DNA of 64,000 nucleotides from Cylicocyclus nassatus (GCA_958299035.1 CATQJL010000305.1:36221733-36285732), one strand, 5' to 3'; shown: positions 28,691 through 39,944, counted from the stretch's first letter. Notes: generated by a model not told the origin, from the letters alone. Translations and numbers: made by a program.

Positions 28691-28762
28691 AGCAGCGTGG
28701 CGCAGTGGAAGCGTGCTGGGCCCATAACCCAGAGGTCGGTGGATCGAAACCACTCGCTGCTA
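28691..28762 (+). tRNA. tRNA-iMet(CAU) copy 8
   Basis: Consensus. TTTT 9 nt downstream. Confidence 0.95.
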
Positions 28763-28970
28763 ATTCTTTCTTTTGCACTTGTGTAGTAAACGATCCATGA
28801 CTGGTGCTTGGAGCCCTTATATAGAAATTAGAGGATTTGGAGTCTGACCAGGGTTTTTTCTAAGAGCGGGATTCGAGCCTTGGTCCAAAGAGTCATAACG
28901 GCGACAAATAGCACTGCATGTTATGTTGTATGTATGTTTAGAACGTTCGCCTAGTATGTTTAATCCCGTT

Positions 28971-29042
28971 AGCAGCGTGGCGCAGTGGAAGCGTGCTGGG
29001 CCCATAACCCAGAGGTCGGTGGATAGGAACCACTCGCTGCTA
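28971..29042 (+). pseudogene. tRNA-iMet copy 9, T loop mutated
   Basis: Same C55A and A57G changes as copy 3. TTTT 5 nt downstream. Confidence 0.8.
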
Positions 29043-29731
29043 ATTCTTTTGCACTTGTGTAGTAAACGATCCATGACTGGTGCTTGAAGCCCCTCTATAG
29101 AAATTAAAGGATTTGGAGTCTGACCATGGTTTTTTCTTACAAGGGAATGGTCAGAAATCGAAGTGACCATTCCAGACAAGCTGCGTAGCGTTAGATGCAG
29201 CATGAAGCGCGGACTTTAAATCTGTCTTCTTTATCTGCTTATCGCTTTTCTGGACGAAATTATAAGCCATTGCAGACCATTATTTTGCTTAGAAATTATG
29301 CGTGAAATTGAAAATTTAGCCGTACAGAGCCTCGATCGCCTCAATGCTGGGCCAAAACATGCAGCCAGCTTACTTAAAATTTTTGAAGCCAGAAGCCGAG
29401 CTAAAAGTGCAACAATGCGCTCAATCTCGCTGTTTTTATGTATGATTTTTTCACAATAAAATCGCTTGTAGCTTCGTCCACAGAAGCGGGAAGCAGATAG
29501 GGAAGACAGATTCGAAATCAGCGTTTTATACTGCATCGAATGATATACAGCTTGTTTGCTTTGCACTTCGACTTCTTACCATTCCCTTGTAAGAGCGGGA
29601 TTCGAACCTTGGTCCAAGGAGTCATAACGGCGACAAATAGCACTGCGCCACGCGCATCCTTCTGTCATTTTCCAGATGATGTTATGTTGTATGTATGTTT
29701 AGAACGTTCGCCTAGTATGTTTAATTCCGTC

Positions 29732-29803
29732 AGCAGCGTGGCGCAGTGGAAGCGTGCTGGGCCCATAACCCAGAGGTCGGTGGATCGAAACCACTCGCTG
29801 CTA
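29732..29803 (+). tRNA. tRNA-iMet(CAU) copy 10
   Basis: Consensus, trailer without TTTT. Confidence 0.93.
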
Positions 29804-30009
29804 ATTCTTTCTTTGCACTTGTGTAGTAAACGATCCATGATGGTGCTTGAAGCCCTTATATAGAAATTAGAGGATTTGGAGTCTGACCAGGGTTTTTTCT
29901 AAGAGCGGGATTCGAGCCCTGGTCCAAAGAGTCATAACGGCGACAAATAGCACTGCATGTTATGTTGTATGTATGTTTAGAACGTTCGCCTAGTATGTTT
30001 AATTCCGTC

Positions 30010-30081
30010 AGCAGCGTGGCGCAGTGGAAGCGTGCTGGGCCCATAACCCAGAGGTCGGTGGATCGAAACCACTCGCTGCTA
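30010..30081 (+). tRNA. tRNA-iMet(CAU) copy 11
   Basis: Consensus. TTTT 5 nt downstream. Confidence 0.95.
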
Positions 30082-30770
30082 ATTCTTTTGCACTTGTGTA
30101 GTAAACGATCCATGACTGGTGCTTGAAGCCCCTCTATAGAAATTAAAGGATTTGGAGTCTGACCATGGTTTTTTCTTACAAGGGAATGGTCAGAAATCGA
30201 AGTGACCATTCCAGACAAGCTGCGTAGCGTTAGATGCAGCATGAAGCGCTGACTTTAAATCTGTCTTCTTTATCTGCTTATCGCTTTTCTGGACGAAATT
30301 ATAAGCCATTGCAGACCATTATTTTGCTTAGAAATTATGCGTGAAATTGAAAATTTAGCCGTACAGAGCCTCGATCGCCTCAATGCTGGGCCAAAACATG
30401 CAGCCAGCTTACTTAAAATTTTTGAAGCCAGAAGCCGAGCTAAAAGTGCAACAATGCGCTCAATCTCGCTGTTTTTATGTATGATTTTTTCACAATAAAA
30501 TCGCTTGTAGCTTCGTCCACAGAAGCGGGAAGCAGATAGGGAAGACAGATTCGAAATCAGCGTTTTATACTGCATCGAATGATATACAGCTTGTTTGCTT
30601 TGCACTTCGACTTCTTACCATTCCCTTGTAAGAGCGGGATTCGAACCTTGGTCCAAGGAGTCATAACGGCGACAAATAGCACTGCGCCACGCGCATCCTT
30701 CTGTCATTTTCCAGATGATGTTATGTTGTATGTATGTTTAGAACGTTCGCCTAGTATGTTTAATTCCGTC

Positions 30771-30842
30771 AGCAGCGTGGCGCAGTGGAAGCGTGCTGGG
30801 CCCATAACCCAGAGGTCGGTGGATCGAAACCACTCGCTGCTA
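30771..30842 (+). tRNA. tRNA-iMet(CAU) copy 12
   Basis: Consensus. TTTT 9 nt downstream. Confidence 0.95.
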
Positions 30843-31050
30843 ATTCTTTCTTTTGCACTTGTGTAGTAAACGATCCATGACTGGTGCTTGGAGCCCTTAT
30901 ATAGAAATTAGAGGATTTGGAGTCTGACCAGGGTTTTTTCTAAGAGCGGGATTCGAGCCTTGGTCCAAAGAGTCATAACGGCGACAAATAGCACTGCATG
31001 TTATGTTGTATGTATGTTTAGAACGTTCGCCTAGTATGTTTAATCCCGTT

Positions 31051-31122
31051 AGCAGCGTGGCGCAGTGGAAGCGTGCTGGGCCCATAACCCAGAGGTCGGT
31101 GGATAGAAACCACTCGCTGCTA
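31051..31122 (+). pseudogene. tRNA-iMet copy 13, B box mutated
   Basis: C55 to A only (T loop ATAGAAA), the same single change as in the edge copy at 24531. It looks like the ancestor of the doubly changed copies 3, 5 and 9. TTTT 5 nt downstream. Confidence 0.75.
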
Positions 31123-31811
31123 ATTCTTTTGCACTTGTGTAGTAAACGATCCATGACTGGTGCTTGAAGCCCCTCTATAGAAATTAAAGGATTTGGAGTC
31201 TGACCATGGTTTTTTCTTACAAGGGAATGGTCAGAAATCGAAGTGACCATTCCAGACAAGCTGCGTAGCGTTAGATGCAGCATGAAGCGCTGACTTTAAA
31301 TCTGTCTTCTTTATCTGCTTATCGCTTTTCTGGACGAAATTATAAGCCATTGCAGACCATTATTTTGCTTAGAAATTATGCGTGAAATTGAAAATTTAGC
31401 CGTACAGAGCCTCGATCGCCTCAATGCTGGGCCAAAACATGCAGCCAGCTTACTTAAAATTTTTGAAGCCAGAAGCCGAGCTAAAAGTGCAACAATGCGC
31501 TCAATCTCGCTGTTTTTATGTATGATTTTTTCACAATAAAATCGCTTGTAGCTTCGTCCACAGAAGCGGGAAGCAGATAGGGAAGACAGATTCGAAATCA
31601 GCGTTTTATACTGCATCGAATGATATACAGCTTGTTTGCTTTGCACTTCGACTTCTTACCATTCCCTTGTAAGAGCGGGATTCGAACCTTGGTCCAAGGA
31701 GTCATAACGGCGACAAATAGCACTGCGCCACGCGCATCCTTCTGTCATTTTCTAGATGATGTTATGTTGTGTGTATGTTTAGAACGTTCGCCTAGTATGT
31801 TTAATTCCGTC

Positions 31812-31883
31812 AGCAGCGTGGCGCAGTGGAAGCGTGCTGGGCCCATAACCCAGAGGTCGGTGGATCGAAACCACTCGCTGCTA
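31812..31883 (+). tRNA. tRNA-iMet(CAU) copy 14
   Basis: Consensus. TTTT 5 nt downstream. Confidence 0.95.
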
Positions 31884-31979
31884 ATTCTTTTGCACTTGTG
31901 TAGTAAACGATCCATGACTGGTGCTTGAAGCCCTTATATAGAAATTAGAGGATTTGGAGTCTGACCAGGGTTTTTTCTA

Positions 31980-32098
31980 GGCTCCTCAGGAGTCACGCCG
32001 CATGCTGCAATAACGCCGCGAAGCGACGGTTTGCCCATTGAAAAACTCTTCGCTCTTCGCAAAATCGCCGCGAGCGTTGTGACTCCTGACCCGTAGCC
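31980..32098. mobile_element. 119-bp inverted-repeat element in the T6 run, first of 13 copies
   Basis: The termini GGCTCCTCAGGAGTCAC and GTGACTCCTGACCCGTAGCC are imperfect inverted repeats. The 10-bp direct repeat GTTTTTTCTA flanks it (31970-31979 and 32099-32108), a duplication size seen with Mutator-like elements. Other copies start at about 49528, 50244, 50649, 51397, 51802, 52517, 53508, 54500, 55492, 56757, 58027 and 62802, always at the same unit position, so they spread by array duplication. The copies at 58027 and 62802 keep a longer left terminus (CCGGGTCAGGAGT). Confidence 0.88.
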
Positions 32099-32244
32099 GT
32101 TTTTTCTAAGAGCGGGATTCGAGCCTTGGTCCAAAGAGTCATAACGGCGACAAATAGCACTGCGCCACGCGCATCCTTCTGTCATTTTCTAGATGATGTT
32201 ATGTTGTGTGTATGTTTAGAACGTTCGCCTAGTACAATTCCGTC

Positions 32245-32316
32245 AGCAGCGTGGCGCAGTGGAAGCATGCTGGGCCCATAACCCAGAGAACGGTGGATCG
32301 GAACCACTCGCTGCTA
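32245..32316 (+). tRNA. tRNA-iMet(CAU) copy 15, variant
   Basis: G23A (D stem), G45A and T46A (variable loop), A57G (T loop). TTTT 5 nt downstream. Probably weak or inactive. Confidence 0.7.
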
Positions 32317-32548
32317 ATTCTTTTGCACTTGTGTAGTAAACGATCCATGACTGGTGCTTGAAGCCCTTATATAGAAATTAGAGGATTTGGAGTCTGACCA
32401 GGGTTTTTTCTAAGAGCGGGATTCGTGCCTTGGTTCAAAGAGTCATAACGGCGGCAAATAGCACAGCGCCACGCGCATCCTTCTGTCATTTTCTAGATGA
32501 TGTTATGTTGTATGTATGTTTAGAACGTTCGCCTAGTACAATTCCGTC

Positions 32549-32620
32549 AGCAGCGTGGCGCAGTGGAAGCATGCTGGGCCCATAACCCAGAGAACGGTGG
32601 ATCGGAACCACTCGCTGCTA
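32549..32620 (+). tRNA. tRNA-iMet(CAU) copy 16, variant
   Basis: Same four changes as copy 15. TTTT 5 nt downstream. Confidence 0.7.
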
Positions 32621-32821
32621 ATTCTTTTGCACTTGTGTAGTAAACGATCCATGACTGGTGCTTGAAGCCCTTATATAGAAATTAGAGGATTTGGAGTCTG
32701 ACCAGGGTTTTTTCTAAGAGCGGGATTCGAGCCTTGGTCCAAAGAGTCATAACGGCGACAAATAGCACTGCATATGTTATATGTATGTTTAGAACGTTCG
32801 CCTAGTATGTTTATTCCCGTC

Positions 32822-32893
32822 AGCAGCGTGGCGCAGTGGAAGCATGCTGGGCCCATAACCCAGGGGTCGGTGGATCGAAACCACTCGCTGCTA
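32822..32893 (+). tRNA. tRNA-iMet(CAU) copy 17, variant
   Basis: G23A and A43G. TTTT 5 nt downstream. Confidence 0.78.
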
Positions 32894-33094
32894 ATTCTTT
32901 TGCACTTGTGTAGTAAACGATCCATGGCTGGTGCTTGAAGCCCTTATATAGAAATTAGAGGATTTGGAGTCTGACCAGGGTTTTTTCTAGGAGCGGGTTT
33001 CGAGCCTTGGTCCAAAGAGTCATAACGGCGACAAATAGCACTGCATATGTTATATGTATGTTTAGAACGTTCGCCTAGTATGTTTATTCCCGTC

Positions 33095-33166
33095 AGCAGC
33101 GTGGCGCAGTGGAAGCATGCTGGGCCCATAACCCAGGGGTCGGTGGATCGAAACCACTCGCTGCTA
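33095..33166 (+). tRNA. tRNA-iMet(CAU) copy 18, variant
   Basis: G23A and A43G. TTTT 5 nt downstream. Confidence 0.78.
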
Positions 33167-33370
33167 ATTCTTTTGCACTTGTGTAGTAAACGATCCATGA
33201 CTGGTGCTTGAAGCCCTTATATAGAAATTAGAGGATTTGGAGTCTGACCAGGGTTTTTTCTAAGAGCGGGATTCGAGCCTTGGTCCAAAGAGTCATAACG
33301 GCGACAAATAGCACTGCATGTTATGTTGTATGTATGTTTAGAACGTTCGCCTAGTATGTTTAATTCCGTC

Positions 33371-33442
33371 AGCAGCGTGGCGCAGTGGAAGCGTGCTGGG
33401 CCCATAACCCAGAGGTCGGTGGATCGAAACCACTCGCTGCTA
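33371..33442 (+). tRNA. tRNA-iMet(CAU) copy 19
   Basis: Consensus. TTTT 5 nt downstream. Confidence 0.95.
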
Positions 33443-33677
33443 ATTCTTTTGCACTTGTGTAGTAAACGATCCATGACTGGTGCTTGAAGCCCTTATATAG
33501 AAATTAAAGATTTGGAGTCTGACCAGGGTTTTTTCTAAGAGCGGGATTCGAGCCTTGGTCCAAAGAGTCATAACGGCGACAAATAGCACTGCGCCACGCG
33601 CGTCCTTCTGTCATTTTGTAGATGATGTTATGTTGTATGTATGATTAGAACTTTCGCCTAGTATGTTTAATTCCGTC

Positions 33678-33749
33678 AGCAGCGTGGCGCAGTGGAAGCG
33701 TGCTGGGCCCATAACCCAGAGGTCGGTGGATCGAAACCACTCGCTGCTA
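33678..33749 (+). tRNA. tRNA-iMet(CAU) copy 20
   Basis: Consensus. TTTT 9 nt downstream. The upstream flank has the ATGATTAGAACTTTCGCC variant. Confidence 0.95.
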
Positions 33750-33988
33750 ATTCTTTCTTTTGCACTTGTGTAGTAAACGATCCATGATGGTGCTTGAAGC
33801 CCTTATATAGAAATTAGAGGATTTGGAGTCTGACCAGGGTTTTTTCTAGGAGCGGGTTTCGAACCTTGGTCCAAGGAGTCATAACGGCGAGAAATAGCAC
33901 TGCGCCACGCGCATCCTTCTGTCATTTTCCAGATGATGTTATGTTGTATGTATGTTTAGAACGTTCGCCTAGTATGTTTAATTCCGTC

Positions 33989-34060
33989 AGCAGCGTGGCG
34001 CAGTGGAAGCGTGCTGGGCCCATAACCCAGAGGTCGGTGGATCGAAACCACTCGCTGCTA
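33989..34060 (+). tRNA. tRNA-iMet(CAU) copy 21
   Basis: Consensus. TTTT 5 nt downstream. Confidence 0.95.
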
Positions 34061-34264
34061 ATTCTTTTGCACTTGTGTAGTAAACGATCCATGACTGGTG
34101 CTTGAAGTTCTTATATAGAAATTAGAGGATTTGAAGTCTGACCAGGGTTTTTTCTAAGAGCGGGATTCGAGCCTTGGTCCAAAGAGTCATAACGGCGACA
34201 AATAGCACTGCATGTTATGTTGTATGTATGTTTAGAACGTTCGCCTAGTATGTTTAATTCCGTC

Positions 34265-34336
34265 AGCAGCGTGGCGCAGTGGAAGCGTGCTGGGCCCATA
34301 ACCCAGAGGTCGGTGGATCGAAACCACTCGCTGCTA
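34265..34336 (+). tRNA. tRNA-iMet(CAU) copy 22
   Basis: Consensus. TTTT 5 nt downstream. Confidence 0.95.
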
Positions 34337-34571
34337 ATTCTTTTGCACTTGTGTAGTAAACGATCCATGACTGTTGCTTGAAGCCCTTATATAGAAATTA
34401 AAGGTTTGGAGTCTGACCAGGGTTTTTTCTAAGAGCGGGATTCGAGCCTTGGTCCAAAGAGTCATAACGGCGACAAATAGCACTGCGCCACGCGCATCCT
34501 TCTGTCATTTTCCAGATGATGTTATGTTGTATGTATGTTTAGAACGTTCGCCTAGTATGTTCAATTCCGTC

Positions 34572-34643
34572 AGCAGCGTGGCGCAGTGGAAGCGTGCTGG
34601 GCCCATAACCCAGAGGTCGGTGGATCGAAACCACTCGCTGCTG
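34572..34643 (+). tRNA. tRNA-iMet(CAU) copy 23, G discriminator
   Basis: First copy of the subfamily in which the last base (discriminator) is G instead of A; all else is consensus. A at this position is an identity element for methionyl-tRNA synthetase. TTTT 9 nt downstream. Confidence 0.85.
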
Positions 34644-34882
34644 ATTCTTTCTTTTGCACTTGTGTAGTAAACGATCCATGGTGGTGCTTGAAGCCCTTAT
34701 ATAGAAATTAGAGGATTTGGAGTCTGACCAGGGTTTTTTCTAGGAGCGGGTTTCGAACCTTGCTCCAAGGAGTCATAACGGCGAGAAATAGCACTGCGCC
34801 ACGCGCATCCTTCTGTCATTTTCCAGATGATGTTATGTTGTATGTATGTTTAGAACGTTCGCCTAGTATGTTCAATTCCGTC

Positions 34883-34954
34883 AGCAGCGTGGCGCAGTGG
34901 AAGCGTGCTGGGCCCATAACCCAGAGGTCGGTGGATCGAAACCACTCGCTGCTG
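34883..34954 (+). tRNA. tRNA-iMet(CAU) copy 24, G discriminator
   Basis: Only the discriminator differs. TTTT 9 nt downstream. Confidence 0.85.
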
Positions 34955-35193
34955 ATTCTTTCTTTTGCACTTGTGTAGTAAACGATCCATGGTGGTGCTT
35001 GAAGCCCTTATATAGAAATTAGAGGATTTGGAGTCTGACCAGGGTTTTTTCTAGGAGCGGGTTTCGAACCTTGCTCCAAGGAGTCATAACGGCGAGAAAT
35101 AGCACTGCGCCACGCGCATCCTTCTGTCATTTTCCAGATGATGTTATGTTGTATGTATGTTTAGAACGTTCGCCTAGTATGTTCAATTCCGTC

Positions 35194-35265
35194 AGCAGCG
35201 TGGCGCAGTGGAAGCATGCTGGGCCCATAACCCAGGGGTCGGTGGATCGAAACCACTCGCTGCTA
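35194..35265 (+). tRNA. tRNA-iMet(CAU) copy 25, variant
   Basis: G23A and A43G. TTTT 5 nt downstream. Confidence 0.78.
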
Positions 35266-35466
35266 ATTCTTTTGCACTTGTGTAGTAAACGATCCATGGC
35301 TGGTGCTTGAAGCCCTTATATAGAAATTAGAGGATTTGGAGTCTGACCAGGGTTTTTTCTAGGAGCGGGTTTCGAGCCTTGGTCCAAAGAGTCATAACGG
35401 CGACAAATAGCACTGCATATGTTATATGTATGTTTAGAACGTTCGCCTAGTATGTTTATTCCCGTC

Positions 35467-35538
35467 AGCAGCGTGGCGCAGTGGAAGCATGCTGGGCCCA
35501 TAACCCAGGGGTCGGTGGATCGAAACCACTCGCTGCTA
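35467..35538 (+). tRNA. tRNA-iMet(CAU) copy 26, variant
   Basis: G23A and A43G. TTTT 5 nt downstream. Confidence 0.78.
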
Positions 35539-35742
35539 ATTCTTTTGCACTTGTGTAGTAAACGATCCATGACTGGTGCTTGAAGCCCTTATATAGAAAT
35601 TAGAGGATTTGGAGTCTGACCAGGGTTTTTTCTAAGAGCGGGATTCGAGCCTTGGTCCAAAGAGTCATAACGGCGACAAATAGCACTGCATGTTATGTTG
35701 TATGTATGTTTAGAACGTTCGCCTAGTATGTTTAATTCCGTC

Positions 35743-35814
35743 AGCAGCGTGGCGCAGTGGAAGCGTGCTGGGCCCATAACCCAGAGGTCGGTGGATCGAA
35801 ACCACTCGCTGCTA
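35743..35814 (+). tRNA. tRNA-iMet(CAU) copy 27
   Basis: Consensus. TTTT 5 nt downstream. Confidence 0.95.
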
Positions 35815-36049
35815 ATTCTTTTGCACTTGTGTAGTAAACGATCCATGACTGGTGCTTGAAGCCCTTATATAGAAATTAAAGATTTGGAGTCTGACCAGGG
35901 TTTTTTCTAAGAGCGGGATTCGAGCCTTGGTCCAAAGAGTCATAACGGCGACAAATAGCACTGCGCCACGCGCGTCCTTCTGTCATTTTGTAGATGATGT
36001 TATGTTGTATGTATGATTAGAACTTTCGCCTAGTATGTTTAATTCCGTC

Positions 36050-36121
36050 AGCAGCGTGGCGCAGTGGAAGCGTGCTGGGCCCATAACCCAGAGGTCGGTG
36101 GATCGAAACCACTCGCTGCTA
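36050..36121 (+). tRNA. tRNA-iMet(CAU) copy 28
   Basis: Consensus. TTTT 9 nt downstream. Confidence 0.95.
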
Positions 36122-36360
36122 ATTCTTTCTTTTGCACTTGTGTAGTAAACGATCCATGATGGTGCTTGAAGCCCTTATATAGAAATTAGAGGATTTGGAG
36201 TCTGACCAGGGTTTTTTCTAGGAGCGGGTTTCGAACCTTGGTCCAAGGAGTCATAACGGCGAGAAATAGCACTGCGCCACGCGCATCCTTCTGTCAATTT
36301 CCAGATGATGTTATGTTGTATGTATGTTTAGAACGTTCGCCTAGTATGTTTAATTCCGTC

Positions 36361-36432
36361 AGCAGCGTGGCGCAGTGGAAGCGTGCTGGGCCCATAACCC
36401 AGAGGTCGGTGGATCGAAACCACTCGCTGCTA
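36361..36432 (+). tRNA. tRNA-iMet(CAU) copy 29
   Basis: Consensus. TTTT 5 nt downstream. Confidence 0.95.
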
Positions 36433-36636
36433 ATTCTTTTGCACTTGTGTAGTAAACGATCCATGACTGGTGCTTGAAGTTCTTATATAGAAATTAGAGG
36501 ATTTGAAGTCTGACCAGGGTTTTTTCTAAGAGCGGGATTCGAGCCTTGGTCCAAAGAGTCATAACGGCGACAAATAGCACTGCATGTTATGTTGTATGTA
36601 TGTTTAGAACGTTCGCCTAGTATGTTTAATTCCGTC

Positions 36637-36708
36637 AGCAGCGTGGCGCAGTGGAAGCGTGCTGGGCCCATAACCCAGAGGTCGGTGGATCGAAACCACT
36701 CGCTGCTA
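36637..36708 (+). tRNA. tRNA-iMet(CAU) copy 30
   Basis: Consensus. TTTT 5 nt downstream. Confidence 0.95.
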
Positions 36709-36943
36709 ATTCTTTTGCACTTGTGTAGTAAACGATCCATGACTGTTGCTTGAAGCCCTTATATAGAAATTAAAGGTTTGGAGTCTGACCAGGGTTTTTT
36801 CTAAGAGCGGGATTCGAGCCTTGGTCCAAAGAGTCATAACGGCGACAAATAGCACTGCGCCACGCGCATCCTTCTGTCATTTTCCAGATGATGTTATGTT
36901 GTATGTATGTTTAGAACGTTCGCCTAGTATGTTCAATTCCGTC

Positions 36944-37015
36944 AGCAGCGTGGCGCAGTGGAAGCGTGCTGGGCCCATAACCCAGAGGTCGGTGGATCGA
37001 AACCACTCGCTGCTG
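36944..37015 (+). tRNA. tRNA-iMet(CAU) copy 31, G discriminator
   Basis: Only the discriminator differs. TTTT 9 nt downstream. Confidence 0.85.
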
Positions 37016-37254
37016 ATTCTTTCTTTTGCACTTGTGTAGTAAACGATCCATGGTGGTGCTTGAAGCCCTTATATAGAAATTAGAGGATTTGGAGTCTGAC
37101 CAGGGTTTTTTCTAGGAGCGGGTTTCGAACCTTGCTCCAAGGAGTCATAACGGCGAGAAATAGCACTGCGCCACGCGCATCCTTCTGTCATTTTCCAGAT
37201 GATGTTATGTTGTATGTATGTTTAGAACGTTCGCCTAGTATGTTCAATTCCGTC

Positions 37255-37326
37255 AGCAGCGTGGCGCAGTGGAAGCGTGCTGGGCCCATAACCCAGAGGT
37301 CGGTGGATCGAAACCACTCGCTGCTG
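37255..37326 (+). tRNA. tRNA-iMet(CAU) copy 32, G discriminator
   Basis: Only the discriminator differs. TTTT 9 nt downstream. Confidence 0.85.
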
Positions 37327-37534
37327 ATTCTTTCTTTTGCACTTGTGTAGTAAACGATCCATGACTGGTGCTTGAAGTTCTTATATAGAAATTAGAGGAT
37401 TTGAAGTCTGACCAGGGTTTTTTCTAAGAGCGGGATTCGAGCCTTGGTCCAAAGAGTCATAACGGCGACAAATAGCACTGCATGTTATGTTGTATGTATG
37501 TTTAGAACGTTCGCCTAGTATGTTTAATTCCGTC

Positions 37535-37606
37535 AGCAGCGTGGCGCAGTGGAAGCGTGCTGGGCCCATAACCCAGAGGTCGGTGGATCGAAACCACTCG
37601 CTGCTA
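37535..37606 (+). tRNA. tRNA-iMet(CAU) copy 33
   Basis: Consensus. TTTT 5 nt downstream. Confidence 0.95.
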
Positions 37607-37841
37607 ATTCTTTTGCACTTGTGTAGTAAACGATCCATGACTGTTGCTTGAAGCCCTTATATAGAAATTAAAGGTTTGGAGTCTGACCAGGGTTTTTTCT
37701 AAGAGCGGGATTCGAGCCTTGGTCCAAAGAGTCATAACGGCGACAAATAGCACTGCGCCACGCGCATCCTTCTGTCATTTTCCAGATGATGTTATGTTGT
37801 ATGTATGTTTAGAACGTTCGCCTAGTATGTTCAATTCCGTC

Positions 37842-37913
37842 AGCAGCGTGGCGCAGTAGAAGCGTGCTGGGCCCATAACCCAGAGGTCGGTGGATCGAAA
37901 CCACTCGCTGCTG
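37842..37913 (+). tRNA. tRNA-iMet(CAU) copy 34, G discriminator plus D-loop change
   Basis: G discriminator and G17A, which alters the conserved GG pair of the D loop and the A box. TTTT 9 nt downstream. Confidence 0.7.
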
Positions 37914-38152
37914 ATTCTTTCTTTTGCACTTGTGTAGTAAACGATCCATGGTGGTGCTTGAAGCCCTTATATAGAAATTAGAGGATTTGGAGTCTGACCA
38001 GGGTTTTTTCTAGGAGCGGGTTTCGAACCTTGCTCCAAGGAGTCATAACGGCGAGAAATAGCACTGCGCCACGCGCATCCTTCTGTCATTTTCCAGATGA
38101 TGTTATGTTGTATGTATGTTTAGAACGTTCGCCTAGTATGTTCAATTCCGTC

Positions 38153-38224
38153 AGCAGCGTGGCGCAGTGGAAGCGTGCTGGGCCCATAACCCAGAGGTCG
38201 GTGGATCGAAACCACTCGCTGCTG
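38153..38224 (+). tRNA. tRNA-iMet(CAU) copy 35, G discriminator
   Basis: Only the discriminator differs. TTTT 9 nt downstream. Confidence 0.85.
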
Positions 38225-38463
38225 ATTCTTTCTTTTGCACTTGTGTAGTAAACGATCCATGGTGGTGCTTGAAGCCCTTATATAGAAATTAGAGGATTTG
38301 GAGTCTGACCAGGGTTTTTTCTAGGAGCGGGTTTCGAGCCTTGGTCCAAAGAGTCATAACGGCGACAAATAGCACTGCGCCACGCGCATCCTTCTGTCAT
38401 TTTCTAGATGATGTTATGTTGTGTGTATGTTTAGAACGTTCGCCTAGTATGTTTAATTCCGTC

Positions 38464-38535
38464 AGCAGCGTGGCGCAGTGGAAGCGTGCTGGGCCCATAA
38501 CCCAGAGGTCGGTGGATCGAAACCACTCGCTGCTA
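38464..38535 (+). tRNA. tRNA-iMet(CAU) copy 36
   Basis: Consensus. TTTT 5 nt downstream. Confidence 0.95.
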
Positions 38536-38739
38536 ATTCTTTTGCACTTGTGTAGTAAACGATCCATGACTGGTGCTTGAAGTTCTTATATAGAAATTAG
38601 AGGATTTGAAGTCTGACCAGGGTTTTTTCTAAGAGCGGGATTCGAGCCTTGGTCCAAAGAGTCATAACGGCGACAAATAGCACTGCATGTTATGTTGTAT
38701 GTATGTTTAGAACGTTCGCCTAGTATGTTTAATTCCGTC

Positions 38740-38811
38740 AGCAGCGTGGCGCAGTGGAAGCGTGCTGGGCCCATAACCCAGAGGTCGGTGGATCGAAACC
38801 ACTCGCTGCTA
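38740..38811 (+). tRNA. tRNA-iMet(CAU) copy 37
   Basis: Consensus. TTTT 5 nt downstream. Confidence 0.95.
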
Positions 38812-39046
38812 ATTCTTTTGCACTTGTGTAGTAAACGATCCATGACTGTTGCTTGAAGCCCTTATATAGAAATTAAAGGTTTGGAGTCTGACCAGGGTTT
38901 TTTCTAAGAGCGGGATTCGAGCCTTGGTCCAAAGAGTCATAACGGCGACAAATAGCACTGCGCCACGCGCATCCTTCTGTCATTTTGTAGATGATGTTAT
39001 GTTGTATGTATGATTAGAACTTTCGCCTAGTATGTTTAATTCCGTC

Positions 39047-39118
39047 AGCAGCGTGGCGCAGTGGAAGCGTGCTGGGCCCATAACCCAGAGGTCGGTGGAT
39101 CGAAACCACTCGCTGCTA
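39047..39118 (+). tRNA. tRNA-iMet(CAU) copy 38
   Basis: Consensus. TTTT 9 nt downstream. Confidence 0.95.
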
Positions 39119-39357
39119 ATTCTTTCTTTTGCACTTGTGTAGTAAACGATCCATGATGGCGCTTGAAGCCCTTATATAGAAATTAGAGGATTTGGAGTCT
39201 GACCAGGGTTTTTTCTAGGAGCGGGTTTCGAACCTTGGTCCAAGGAGTCATAACGGCGAGAAACAGCACTGCGCCACGCGCATCCTTCTGTCATTTTCCA
39301 GATGATGTTATGTTGTATGTATGTTTAGAACGTTCGCCTAGTATGTTCAATTCCGTC

Positions 39358-39429
39358 AGCAGCGTGGCGCAGTGGAAGCGTGCTGGGCCCATAACCCAGA
39401 GGTCGGTGGATCGAAACCACTCGCTGCTG
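39358..39429 (+). tRNA. tRNA-iMet(CAU) copy 39, G discriminator
   Basis: Only the discriminator differs. TTTT 9 nt downstream. Confidence 0.85.
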
Positions 39430-39637
39430 ATTCTTTCTTTTGCACTTGTGTAGTAAACGATCCATGACTGGTGCTTGAAGTTCTTATATAGAAATTAGAG
39501 GATTTGAAGTCTGACCAGGGTTTTTTCTAAGAGCGGGATTCGAGCCTTGGTCCAAAGAGTCATAACGGCGACAAATAGCACTGCATGTTATGTTGTATGT
39601 ATGTTTAGAACGTTCGCCTAGTATGTTTAATTCCGTC

Positions 39638-39709
39638 AGCAGCGTGGCGCAGTGGAAGCGTGCTGGGCCCATAACCCAGAGGTCGGTGGATCGAAACCAC
39701 TCGCTGCTA
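39638..39709 (+). tRNA. tRNA-iMet(CAU) copy 40
   Basis: Consensus. TTTT 5 nt downstream. Confidence 0.95.
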
Positions 39710-39944
39710 ATTCTTTTGCACTTGTGTAGTAAACGATCCATGACTGTTGCTTGAAGCCCTTATATAGAAATTAAAGGTTTGGAGTCTGACCAGGGTTTTT
39801 TCTAAGAGCGGGATTCGAGCCTTGGTCCAAAGAGTCATAACGGCGACAAATAGCACTGCGCCACGCGCATCCTTCTGTCATTTTCCAGATGATGTTATGT
39901 TGTATGTATGTTTAGAACGTTCGCCTAGTATGTTCAATTCCGTC

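Larger units (their letters stand above)
24603..31811 (+). repeat. Array segment A: 1,041/1,039-bp units, 2,080-bp higher-order period
   Basis: Each long unit holds two tRNA-iMet genes 278 or 280 bp apart, followed by a 761-bp step. The extra length is the 458-bp foldback element. Two unit types alternate: one has a second tRNA with a mutated T loop, the other has consensus. The higher-order period is 2,080 bp. The first unit is longer by one 278-bp monomer. Copies are nearly identical, so amplification is recent. Confidence 0.93.
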
